Source: JAVRLB01 sp049965455
GTDB taxonomy: Archaea > Thermoplasmatota > Thermoplasmata > Thermoplasmatales > ARK-15
Length of the DNA: 12,634 nucleotides
NCBI GenBank assembly: GCA_049965455.1
Contig: JBMFWH010000039.1
Span: 1 to 12,634, forward strand
Direction: 5' to 3'
Shown here: piece by piece, positions 1-5,967 of the stretch
Numbering within the stretch: position 1 is the stretch's first letter
Layout: each line of letters begins with the position of its first letter
Translations under genes and position numbers: made by a program
Notes under the pieces: generated by a model
What the model saw: only the letters and a program-made list of their open reading frames with translations
Database searches by the model: none
What the model was told of the DNA's origin: nothing

Positions 1-10
1 TAAAATTTTC

Positions 11-69
11 CATTGAGGGAAGTCCGTGTATCTCCTCCCTAAAGGTCGGAGTTTTACAGCTTCCCTCAA
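11..69 (-). mobile_element. Orphan right end of an IS200/IS605 (TnpB) element, omega-RNA-like hairpin
   Basis: Read on the minus strand, this stretch has the look of the right end of IS200/IS605 or IS1341-type elements, which also forms the scaffold of the TnpB guide (omega) RNA. A perfect 10-base inverted repeat (13-22 with 60-69, TTGAGGGAAG) encloses a second hairpin. That hairpin has 8-base arms (32-39 with 44-51) and a TTTA loop, broken only by tandem G.A mismatches as read in RNA; its core is CCTTTAGGGAGGAG. The minus-strand order GGAAGC, then hairpin, then CTTCCCTCAATGG fits the known archaeal pattern ending near TCAA. No tnpB or tnpA precedes it: etfA begins its 3' end at 361, and the bases between hold no long frame. 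It is therefore a solo or remnant end. A guide would lie leftwards of about position 11, mostly outside the window. The family call is pattern recognition from memory, not a search. Confidence 0.6.
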
Positions 70-121
70 ACTCCTAATAATAATATAAAAAGCGATATTG
101 TTTAAAAATGTTTTTAAAATA

Positions 122-293
122 CGTAATAGATCACGATTCTGAAGTTAAATTTTCATAAAAGCGAGTATTATGCGTAATTTTTACCGAATTTAAAGGATAG
201 ATAATATTTTTTATTTTGTAATAATAAATTAAAAATATATTGTATTAAAAGCACTTTTTTTAGATCGCCACTTCATAATCGTGACTTATTACT
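122..293. repeat. Imperfect 24-base inverted repeat around an AT-rich core
   Basis: The arm at 122-145 and the reverse complement of 270-293 match at 20 of 24 bases, sharing blocks such as GTAATA, TCACGATT and TGAAGT. The 124 bases between the arms are very AT-rich and contain no credible reading frame. Pairing does not extend usefully inward or outward. The layout resembles a small terminal-inverted-repeat element (MITE-like) or a relic of an insertion sequence. No clear target-site duplication is visible, so the identity is open. It lies between the TnpB-type right end and the stem-loop after etfA. Confidence 0.4.
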
Positions 294-298
294 AAAAT

Positions 299-339
299 AC
301 TTTGCCAGACCAATCTTTTTTAGAGATGATCGGCAAAGT
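299..339 (-). terminator. Stem-loop after etfA, possible 3' end signal
   Basis: ACTTTGCC at 299-306 pairs perfectly with GGCAAAGT at 332-339. Read on the minus strand, the stem continues after a one-base bulge with five more pairs, one of them G.U, and closes on an A-rich loop. It starts about 22 bases past the etfA stop, with T-rich sequence (ACTTTTTTAA) between stop and stem. Archaea mainly terminate on U-tracts, so this could equally be an mRNA-stabilising 3' hairpin or the left-end hairpin of a small mobile element. Confidence 0.4.
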
Positions 340-360
340 CATTTTAAATATTAAAAAAGT

Positions 361-1368
361 TTAATTGTTTTTCAGAGCTTTTTTTAACTCTTCGATCAAT
401 ATGGGTACTACTGTATGCACATCTCCTACTATGCCATAATCTGCAACATTGAATATCGGGGCGTTTGGATCTTTATTGATTGCCACGATCATCTTAGACT
501 CTTTCATGCCTACGATATGCTGGATAGTTCCAGATATTCCACATGCAATATATAATTTAGGAGACACTGTTATACCACTCTGCCCAATCTGCGTAGTCTT
601 TGGCATCAGACCAATATCTACGATTACCCTGCTGCATCCCATTGCCGCGCCAAGCAAGTCTGCAAGCTGCTGAATATCTGCCAGAGATTCTTTAGTAGTT
701 CCAACACCACGTCCTACCGAAACAATTATGTCAGACTCATCTATCTTTTTCACTCCTGCAACAGAGGTGCTTATTATCTCCTTGACTATGGCTCTCATGG
801 TCAGCATATCTGGGGTGACTGGAACCTGTATGATTTCTGCACTCTTTCCTGTCATTGGCTCGATCTTCTTGAATACATTAGGACGAACCGTAGCCATCTG
901 GGGCCTATGGTTAGGTGCAATAATCTCTGCCATAATGTTTCCACCATATGCGGGCCTGACCTGTACGAGATTTTTGTCCAACACTTTCAAGTTTGTGCAA
1001 TCAGCTGTTAATCCTGTACCTACGGAACCAGATATCCTTGGGCCTAGATCTCTACCCAGTTTTGTAGCTGGTATTAAAATTATGGAGGGCTTGTATGTGT
1101 TTATCAAGTTTGTCATAATTTTCGCATATGCTTCAGAACTGTAAAGTTTAAGATTCGGATCCTCTGCAAGATACACTTTTGTTGCTCCATAAGCCGCAAG
1201 ATCAGGTACGAATTTTTTTACATCCGCACCGATTAATACACAGCTTACTTCCTCGTTTAAGATTGAAGCAAGCTCTTGCGATTTTGATAATAACTCATAT
1301 GTAACACTTTTTATCTTGGTCTGGTCATATTCTGCGTAAACCCATATGCCCTTGTATTCTTCTATCAC
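361..1368 (-). CDS. etfA: Electron transfer flavoprotein alpha subunit (EtfA/FixB)
   Basis: Large subunit of the soluble ETF heterodimer, which carries electrons from flavin dehydrogenases. At 335 residues it is full length. The N-terminal half is the alpha/beta domain shared with EtfB. It holds GRDLGPRISGSVGTGLTADC (105-124) and RPAYGGNIMAEI (138-149) followed by RPQMATVRP, wording typical of the bifurcating ETF group. The C-terminal FAD domain shows SVGRGVG (217-223), SRVIVD, IGQSG (261-265), LYIACGISGTIQH (272-284) and IVAINKDPNAPIF (294-306), then ADYGIVGD. The start is GTG at 1368, overlapping the etfB stop in GTGA, with GGTGG just upstream suggesting translational coupling. It is the last gene of acd-etfB-etfA. 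No ETF:quinone oxidoreductase or ferredoxin gene is in the window. Confidence 0.96.
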   Translation of the reverse strand: MIEEYKGIWVYAEYDQTKIKSVTYELLSKSQELASILNEEVSCVLIGADVKKFVPDLAAYGATKVYLAEDPNLKLYSSEAYAKIMTNLINTYKPSIILIPATKLGRDLGPRISGSVGTGLTADCTNLKVLDKNLVQVRPAYGGNIMAEIIAPNHRPQMATVRPNVFKKIEPMTGKSAEIIQVPVTPDMLTMRAIVKEIISTSVAGVKKIDESDIIVSVGRGVGTTKESLADIQQLADLLGAAMGCSRVIVDIGLMPKTTQIGQSGITVSPKLYIACGISGTIQHIVGMKESKMIVAINKDPNAPIFNVADYGIVGDVHTVVPILIEELKKALKNN

Positions 1369-2156
1369 TGTACCACCTTCGCTTCTTTGATTGCTTCAGC
1401 AACTTTCTTGCAAGCATCCTCTATATTCTCTGCAAATATTACGCCTTTGGTTTTCTGTGTTGGCGAATAAATCTTGGTAACTCTGGTAGGAGATCCTTTC
1501 AATCCGCATTTTTCTCTTGGAACATTGAGATCTGCCTGTTTCCACAATGCGTAAGGCTTCGACTTGGCTTTTATTATACCACTCATAGAAGGATTCGAGT
1601 ATTCGAATGAGGTTGGCGGTAAAAACGATATCAAAGCCGGTAACTTCAATTCCATGATCCTGTACCCTTCATCTGTATCACTTTTAACCACGATCTTCTC
1701 CGGCGATATATCTTTTATCTCTTCCACGTAAGTAGCCTGTGGTAGATCCAGCATTGCTGCAATCTCTGGCCCTACCTGCCCTGTCTCACCGTCTTGAGCC
1801 ATCTGCCCGGTAAATATAAGATCGTATTTTCCCACTTTCTTGATTGCGCTGGCCAAAGAAAATGACGTCGCAAGAGTATCTGCACCTGCAAATGCATAAT
1901 CTGAAAGGTGTATCGACGCATCTGCGCCAAGTGCCAGGCATCTCATCAATGCAGTTTTAGCCTGATCCGGACCAAGTGTAATAACCGTTACGGTACCACC
2001 CAGCTTGTTTTTTATCATTACCGCTTCTTCCAACGCAAACTGGTCAAATGGGTTCAATATGCTGGGCACACCTTCCCTGATCATGTTCCCGGTTTTAGGG
2101 TCAATTTTGACTTCTGTAGTATCTGGCACCTGTTTTACTAGTACTAAAATATCCAT
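1365..2156 (-). CDS. etfB: Electron transfer flavoprotein beta subunit (EtfB/FixA), bifurcating-type signature
   Basis: Small ETF subunit, 263 residues, the normal length. It opens with VKQVPDTTEVKIDPKTGNMI (7-26), then REGVPSILNPFD. It continues with LGADASIHLSDYAFAGADTL (76-95) and FTGQMAQDGETGQVGPEIA (115-133). The DG-x-T-x-QVGPEIA wording matches the ETF beta chains that bind a second FAD in electron-bifurcating complexes, rather than the AMP-binding IDDD-x-x-x-TGQ form of mitochondrial and Paracoccus ETF. The later block DEGYRIMELKLPALISF is the family C-terminal signature. ATG at 2156 lies 6 bases after the acd stop, with GTGAT in front as a weak SD. The bifurcating-type call is inference from motif wording; family membership is certain. 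Confidence 0.96.
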   Translation of the reverse strand: MDILVLVKQVPDTTEVKIDPKTGNMIREGVPSILNPFDQFALEEAVMIKNKLGGTVTVITLGPDQAKTALMRCLALGADASIHLSDYAFAGADTLATSFSLASAIKKVGKYDLIFTGQMAQDGETGQVGPEIAAMLDLPQATYVEEIKDISPEKIVVKSDTDEGYRIMELKLPALISFLPPTSFEYSNPSMSGIIKAKSKPYALWKQADLNVPREKCGLKGSPTRVTKIYSPTQKTKGVIFAENIEDACKKVAEAIKEAKVVQ

Positions 2157-2162
2157 AAATGA

Positions 2163-3359
2163 TCACTTATATGCTATATACTCTTTTCCAAGTAATTCTC
2201 TGCTAACGATTACTCTCATTATCTCTTTGCTTCCCTCAGCCCACGCAAACGAGCGGACCGCCCTGTATGCAGCCTGATCTAAACATTCTCTCGTGTATCC
2301 AAAAGCTCCCTGCCACTGCATGACTTCATCAATAGCTGCTGTGGACCATTCTGAAGCAAACATTTTCGCCATTGCTATAGCTTTGCTGGACTCGAATCTC
2401 TTAGCTTTTCCGATACTTTCCTGATCCAGAGTCCATAATGCTTTGTATGAACTTTCCATTAGAAAATTCAGCTTTGTATAGTGCTCTGCAAGTCTGAACT
2501 GTAAAGCTTCATATCTTGCTAAAGGAAGACCAAATGCTTTTCTCTCTTTCAGGTACTTGGCTCCTCGATCAAGCGACTGTAAGCCTGCTCCTGCACATAT
2601 TACTGCAATCAATCCTCTTGCATACTCATAGCCTTCATGTATTAGATAAAATCCTTTGTTTTCCTGACCAATAATATATTTTTTCGGGATTTTTACATTA
2701 TCAACTGAAAATCCACCAGTTGTAATTCCTTCTCTTCCAAGATCATCTACATACGTCGGCGTAATTCCTTTTTGTTTTAGTGGCAGATAAAACAATGTCA
2801 TGCCTCTGGCTCCAAGCTCAGGATTCTGCTTTGCTACAGTGATATGTCCTCCATCTGTTTCTATTGCTTCTCTAACTCCGCTTATATACATCTTTTCTCC
2901 GTTTACTATGTATTCATCTCCTTTTTTGGTAATGGTAGTCCTTGTTCCTGCTACATCAGATCCTGCATCAGATTCTGTGGTTGCAATTCCTAGAAATTTT
3001 TCACCCTTCGTTACTTTTGGTAAAATTTCAGATTTGGCCTCATGAGTTCCATACTTATCAAAAACATGGCCCCATGCTGCCTGGATTAAGTAAAATACTG
3101 GTATCGAACCTGTAATATCTGATCTAGCCAGTTCTTCAGCAATAATTCCTGCCGTTACGGCATTAAAACCTTGACCACCATATTCAGGAGAAACTGTGCA
3201 CGCTATAAGCCCTAAATCTGCCATTCCTTTAATTATCTCCGGTGGTATTCTTTTTGTTTGCTCCATTTCGAGGGATATCGGTGCAATTTTTTTCTGCGCG
3301 AAATCTCTGACACTCTCTCTGATCATTTCCTGTTCTTCTGTAAAAGTATAATCTTTCAT
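2163..3359 (-). CDS. Acyl-CoA dehydrogenase, FAD-dependent
   Basis: Cytoplasmic flavoenzyme of 398 residues that oxidises an acyl-CoA to the trans-2-enoyl-CoA and hands electrons to ETF, whose genes follow directly. The N-terminal helical domain (about 1-120) includes PEYGGQGFN (58-66). The middle beta domain has the ATTESDAGSD signature (126-135). The C-terminal helical domain has RKAFGLPLARYEALQFRLAE (273-292) and QWQGAFGYTRE (349-358). Glu375 in WAEGSKEIMR sits where short-chain family members have the catalytic base (YEGT), so the enzyme is predicted active. Chain-length specificity cannot be read from sequence; fatty or branched-chain acyl-CoA breakdown is likely. ATG at 3359 has GGTG about 8 bases upstream. 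A TATA-like site at 3390-3400 may give it its own promoter. Confidence 0.94.
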   Translation of the reverse strand: MKDYTFTEEQEMIRESVRDFAQKKIAPISLEMEQTKRIPPEIIKGMADLGLIACTVSPEYGGQGFNAVTAGIIAEELARSDITGSIPVFYLIQAAWGHVFDKYGTHEAKSEILPKVTKGEKFLGIATTESDAGSDVAGTRTTITKKGDEYIVNGEKMYISGVREAIETDGGHITVAKQNPELGARGMTLFYLPLKQKGITPTYVDDLGREGITTGGFSVDNVKIPKKYIIGQENKGFYLIHEGYEYARGLIAVICAGAGLQSLDRGAKYLKERKAFGLPLARYEALQFRLAEHYTKLNFLMESSYKALWTLDQESIGKAKRFESSKAIAMAKMFASEWSTAAIDEVMQWQGAFGYTRECLDQAAYRAVRSFAWAEGSKEIMRVIVSRELLGKEYIAYK

Positions 3360-3389
3360 CTATATACACCGAGAGAGGTAATAGAAAAG

Positions 3390-3400
3390 AAATATTTAAC
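3390..3400 (-). promoter_or_regulatory. Possible TATA box for the acd-etfB-etfA operon
   Basis: GTTAAATATTT on the minus strand is centred about 36 bases before the acd ATG, which would place transcription start near 3370 and give a leader of roughly 11 bases. It sits in the 46-base gap after the gene ending at 3406, so read-through from that gene is also possible. Confidence 0.35.
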
Positions 3401-3405
3401 TATTG

Positions 3406-3945
3406 TCATAAATTTTGTATGAATCTCAGTGTTATTATTTTTTCATTTTCTGTGTCCTCTTCCTTTTTCTGAACTTTCTTCGCAAAATTCGATAATAAAT
3501 AGTCAAAATAGCCTGACACAAACAACCTCTGCTCTTTACTACTCAAATTCGAAATTTTCAGGACGTAGGTAGTTTCACTGAGATCTTCAGCCCTGATCTT
3601 AAATAGAGGCATATATTTACTAAAACTGGATGTAATAGATTCAACTATTCTTTTAGAAGATTCTAATTTTAACATTTTTGATCCAAACCCAAGACCTGTC
3701 TCATTGCCGTAAGAATATCCGAAATCGTGAATAATCTCTTCGTTTCCACCTAAAGATTTTAAGCTGGCATTGAGCATTCTTTCAAAATATCGCGCTGAAA
3801 ATTCATCAGATTTATTTATATTTTTCAGTTGAGGAAATATTAAGTTTTCCTTGTTTACTTCGCTGTGAAGTATCTGTAATCCATTTATTCCTTTTTTCTT
3901 TTCCACATACTCTACCATATTTATTAGTGCAGATCCTTTTACCAT
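3406..3945 (-). CDS. Uncharacterised 179-residue protein
   Basis: I do not recognise this family securely. The ATG at 3945 is preferred because a perfect GGTGAT SD lies 4 bases upstream; a GTG at 3957 would add four residues but sits ahead of that site. The protein begins MVKGSALINMVEYVEKKKG and contains ARYFERMLNASLKSLGG and HDFGYSYGNETGLGFGSKML. It ends with SSKEQRLFVSGYFDYLLSNF and a charged stretch KKVQKKEEDTENEK before a short hydrophobic tail. There are no cysteines, no signal peptide and no membrane segment, so it is probably cytoplasmic, mixed alpha/beta. The pattern of an N-terminal 'KG' helix, a central YF-x-x-ML helix and 'FG' recalls the DUF2378/heme-NO-binding-like fold group, but this is a weak impression. 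It is transcribed divergently from pgk and ends 46 bases before acd. Confidence 0.8.
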   Translation of the reverse strand: MVKGSALINMVEYVEKKKGINGLQILHSEVNKENLIFPQLKNINKSDEFSARYFERMLNASLKSLGGNEEIIHDFGYSYGNETGLGFGSKMLKLESSKRIVESITSSFSKYMPLFKIRAEDLSETTYVLKISNLSSKEQRLFVSGYFDYLLSNFAKKVQKKEEDTENEKIITLRFIQNL

Positions 3946-3949
3946 TTTT

Positions 3950-3955
3950 ATCACC
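3950..3955 (-). promoter_or_regulatory. Shine-Dalgarno site deciding the start of the 179-residue protein
   Basis: GGTGAT on the minus strand is fully complementary to part of the archaeal 16S rRNA tail (AUCACCUCC). It ends 4 bases before the ATG at 3945. It favours that ATG over the GTG at 3957, which would place the site inside the coding region. Confidence 0.6.
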
Positions 3956-3996
3956 ACACCCTGTCATATTTTTGTCAGACAGATATTATTTCAGAA

Positions 3997-4005
3997 CTAT
4001 ATAAA
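3997..4005 (-). promoter_or_regulatory. TATA box for the 179-residue protein gene
   Basis: Minus-strand ATTTATATA is centred near 4001. A start site about 25 bases downstream, near 3975, would give a leader of about 30 bases that carries the GGTGAT SD at 3950-3955. That is a coherent leadered arrangement. Confidence 0.5.
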
Positions 4006-4050
4006 TGTTTTTCTTTTTTACCCAAATAAACATAAAAAGAGTAACAAAAA

Positions 4051-4059
4051 TAATATATG
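4051..4059 (+). promoter_or_regulatory. TATA box for the pgk operon
   Basis: TAATATATG is centred about 25 bases before the ATG at 4080 and follows a purine-rich ACAAAAA stretch that could serve as the TFB recognition element. This spacing predicts a leaderless mRNA beginning at or beside that ATG, and is the main reason for choosing 4080 as the pgk start. Confidence 0.5.
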
Positions 4060-4079
4060 TATAAATGAGATATACAATT

Positions 4080-5327
4080 ATGGTAAAGTCATATCTATCC
4101 ATGGATGATTTTGATCTTACTGGTAAAACTGTATTTTTAAGATTAGACATAAACTCACCTATTGATCCTAAAACTGGAGATATCATGGACTATTCCAGAT
4201 TTAAGGCACATCTGGATACTATAAAGGCCCTAGATCATTCCAAGATCGTCATTATTGCGCATCAGTCCAGGCCTGGAAAGAAAGATTTTACGTCATTATA
4301 TCAGCATTCTCTTGCCCTTGCTAAATTGCTGAAAAGGGATATAAAATATATAGATGGCCTGTTCGATTCCAGAGTAATAGATGAAATAAAAAAGCTAGTA
4401 CCCGGGGACATCCTGATGCTAGAGAATACCAGGTTTTATTCTGAAGAGATTGTTCTTGCAGACGAGCCGTTAGAGATACAAAAAAGATCAAATATTGTTA
4501 AAAAACTCGCGCCATACATGGACTATCTGGTTAACGATGCTTTTGCCGCAGTACATCGCCCCCAACCAACTCTTGTAGCATTTGCAGAAGAAGTACCCAT
4601 GCTGGCTGGAAAGTTGATGGACAGAGAGATTACAATGCTCACTAAATTTATGGAGTTTCAAGATCATCCAAAAATAGCGTTATTTGCTGGTGCAAAAGCC
4701 GATGATTCTATTAAAGTTGCAAAAAATATGCTGGAACACAAAATTGTAGATCAGATTTTAACTGGTGGCTTGGTAGCAAATATTTTTCTGATTGCAAAAG
4801 GTATAGACTTGGGCCCCATAAACAAAGAGGTCTTATACAAAGAGATTGGAAATTATGAAAAACTTGTGGATGTTGCAAAAGAGATCCTTAAAAATTATGA
4901 AATTGTTACACCCACAGATTTTGCAATAAGTGCTGAAGGGAAAAGATTAGAAATAAACATCTCAGAGCTTGAAGATTCAAAACAGATCATGGACATTGGC
5001 ATAGAAACCATAGACAATTACAAGAATATAATTAAAGATGCGAAAAGTATTATATTGAATGGTCCATTAGGAGTCTATGAGCTTCCTGAATTTTCGGATG
5101 GTACCGAAGAGGTTTTCAAAGCCATATCTGATCTTGAAGCATTTAAAGTAGCAGGTGGTGGGCATACCATATCTGCAATATCAAGGATGGGCTTAAACCG
5201 GAAATTTGATCATATAAGCGTAGGTGGCGGAGCTTTAATCAGCTTTTTAGCTGGAGAGGATATGCCTGTGATCGAAGCTTTGAAAAAATCAAAATTGAAA
5301 TTTGAAAAAAAGGTGATCGGTAAATGA
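4080..5327 (+). CDS. pgk: Phosphoglycerate kinase, archaeal type
   Basis: Interconverts 1,3-bisphosphoglycerate plus ADP with 3-phosphoglycerate plus ATP, in lower glycolysis and gluconeogenesis. With the ATG at 4080 it has 415 residues, normal for the family. An upstream in-frame ATG at 4065 would add MRYTI and lies between the TATA box and the predicted start site, so it is disfavoured. N-terminal substrate motifs: LRLDINSP, HQSRPG, LENTRFYSEE and NDAFAAVHRPQPT. C-terminal nucleotide motifs: FAGAKADDSIKV, LTGGLVANIF, MDIGIETI, NGPLGVYE, then AGGGHTISAI and HISVGGGALISFLAGEDMPV. All expected motifs are present. It leads an operon with rpl18a, pfdA and ftsY, overlapping the first by four bases (ATGA). 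Confidence 0.96.
   Translation: MVKSYLSMDDFDLTGKTVFLRLDINSPIDPKTGDIMDYSRFKAHLDTIKALDHSKIVIIAHQSRPGKKDFTSLYQHSLALAKLLKRDIKYIDGLFDSRVIDEIKKLVPGDILMLENTRFYSEEIVLADEPLEIQKRSNIVKKLAPYMDYLVNDAFAAVHRPQPTLVAFAEEVPMLAGKLMDREITMLTKFMEFQDHPKIALFAGAKADDSIKVAKNMLEHKIVDQILTGGLVANIFLIAKGIDLGPINKEVLYKEIGNYEKLVDVAKEILKNYEIVTPTDFAISAEGKRLEINISELEDSKQIMDIGIETIDNYKNIIKDAKSIILNGPLGVYELPEFSDGTEEVFKAISDLEAFKVAGGGHTISAISRMGLNRKFDHISVGGGALISFLAGEDMPVIEALKKSKLKFEKKVIGK
5311..5318 (+). promoter_or_regulatory. Shine-Dalgarno site of rpl18a inside the end of pgk
   Basis: AGGTGATC lies 5 bases before the ATG at 5324 and is a near-complete match to the 16S anti-SD. It sits inside pgk coding sequence, so the ribosomal protein gene can be re-initiated from the pgk message. 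Confidence 0.65.
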
Positions 5328-5551
5328 AAATATATAGAGTGTTTGGAACATATTCTGCAAAAGGGAAATTAGTAAACTTTAAAAAAGATGTCGTAGCAGA
5401 TTCTAAAAATAAGGCGATAGATAAAGTATATGCAATTATGGGCAGTTACCACAAGGTGAAGAGAAGAGCCATGAATATAGAAGAGGTTACCACTGTACAG
5501 GATTCTAAAGATCCAAAGGTATTATACGATATTGAGCATGGTGAAAAATAA
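5324..5551 (+). CDS. rpl18a: 50S ribosomal protein LX (L18Ae / L20a)
   Basis: A 75-residue protein of the large ribosomal subunit, the normal size for archaeal LX. The opening MKIYRVFGTYSAKG and the central AIDKVYAIMGSYHKVKRRAM are characteristic. The protein is basic in its first two thirds, as expected for rRNA binding, with an acidic tail ending DIEHGEK. The start overlaps the pgk stop in ATGA, with a strong SD at 5311-5318. LX next to prefoldin alpha and ftsY is a known conserved archaeal cluster. The usual companions L39e, L31e and aIF6 are absent here, and pgk occupies the upstream place. Confidence 0.93.
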   Translation: MKIYRVFGTYSAKGKLVNFKKDVVADSKNKAIDKVYAIMGSYHKVKRRAMNIEEVTTVQDSKDPKVLYDIEHGEK

Positions 5552-5965
5552 ATGGAAAACATAGAAGAGAGCCTAAACACATTAGAATTATTGAAGAAGC
5601 ATCTTGAAGACATAGAACGAGAGATGGAATACCTAAATTTAAACATGCAGGAACATACTAAAGCGAAAGAGACCATACAGACCTTGTTAAAAACAGAAGA
5701 AAATAATCTTTTGATCACGATAGGTGCAAATACATTTATATTTTGCAATAAGAGTGAATATAAAAAAGCGATTACCAGCATCGGCTCAAATGTTTTAACA
5801 GAAAATAATTATGAGAAAACAATAGAGATACTGGACCAGAGAATAAAAGACCTGACCGCCATTAATTCTCAATTGCAGGAAGAATATATTAACAGCAGAG
5901 ACCAATATCTCGCCCTATCTGACCGGGTCAATAAATACTATAAATCCGCGCAGAAAAATGATTGA
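5552..5965 (+). CDS. pfdA: Prefoldin alpha subunit
   Basis: Subunit of the jellyfish-shaped prefoldin chaperone (two alpha, four beta), which holds unfolded proteins for the thermosome; the beta subunit is not in this window. Its 137 residues show the family plan: an N-terminal coiled coil (about 1-45, rich in E, L and K), a short beta-hairpin region around NLLITIGANTFIF and ITSIGSN, and a C-terminal coiled coil (about 86-132). The GANTFI stretch corresponds to the 'G-x-x-x-FI' hairpin of alpha subunits. The ATG follows the rpl18a stop with no gap, and GGTGA at 5540-5544 is a suitable SD. Confidence 0.9.
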   Translation: MENIEESLNTLELLKKHLEDIEREMEYLNLNMQEHTKAKETIQTLLKTEENNLLITIGANTFIFCNKSEYKKAITSIGSNVLTENNYEKTIEILDQRIKDLTAINSQLQEEYINSRDQYLALSDRVNKYYKSAQKND

Positions 5966-5967
5966 AA

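Noticed and set aside
1..145. Minus-strand open frame running through the 11-69 hairpin
   Set aside because: It has no start codon, meets a stop near 145, and follows the hairpin symmetry; more likely non-coding end sequence than the tail of a tnpB gene.
728..1144. 138-codon plus-strand frame opposite etfA
   Set aside because: It lies wholly inside etfA on the other strand, has no promoter or SD, and its product resembles no family; a codon-bias shadow.
4065..4079. pgk start at ATG 4065 (extra MRYTI)
   Set aside because: It would lie only about 10 bases from the TATA box; the ATG at 4080 fits the spacing and the usual protein length.
5962..5967. ftsY start at TTG 5962
   Set aside because: An ATG two codons later gives the usual MFEKLKEKL opening; the TTG overlaps the pfdA stop without an extra benefit.
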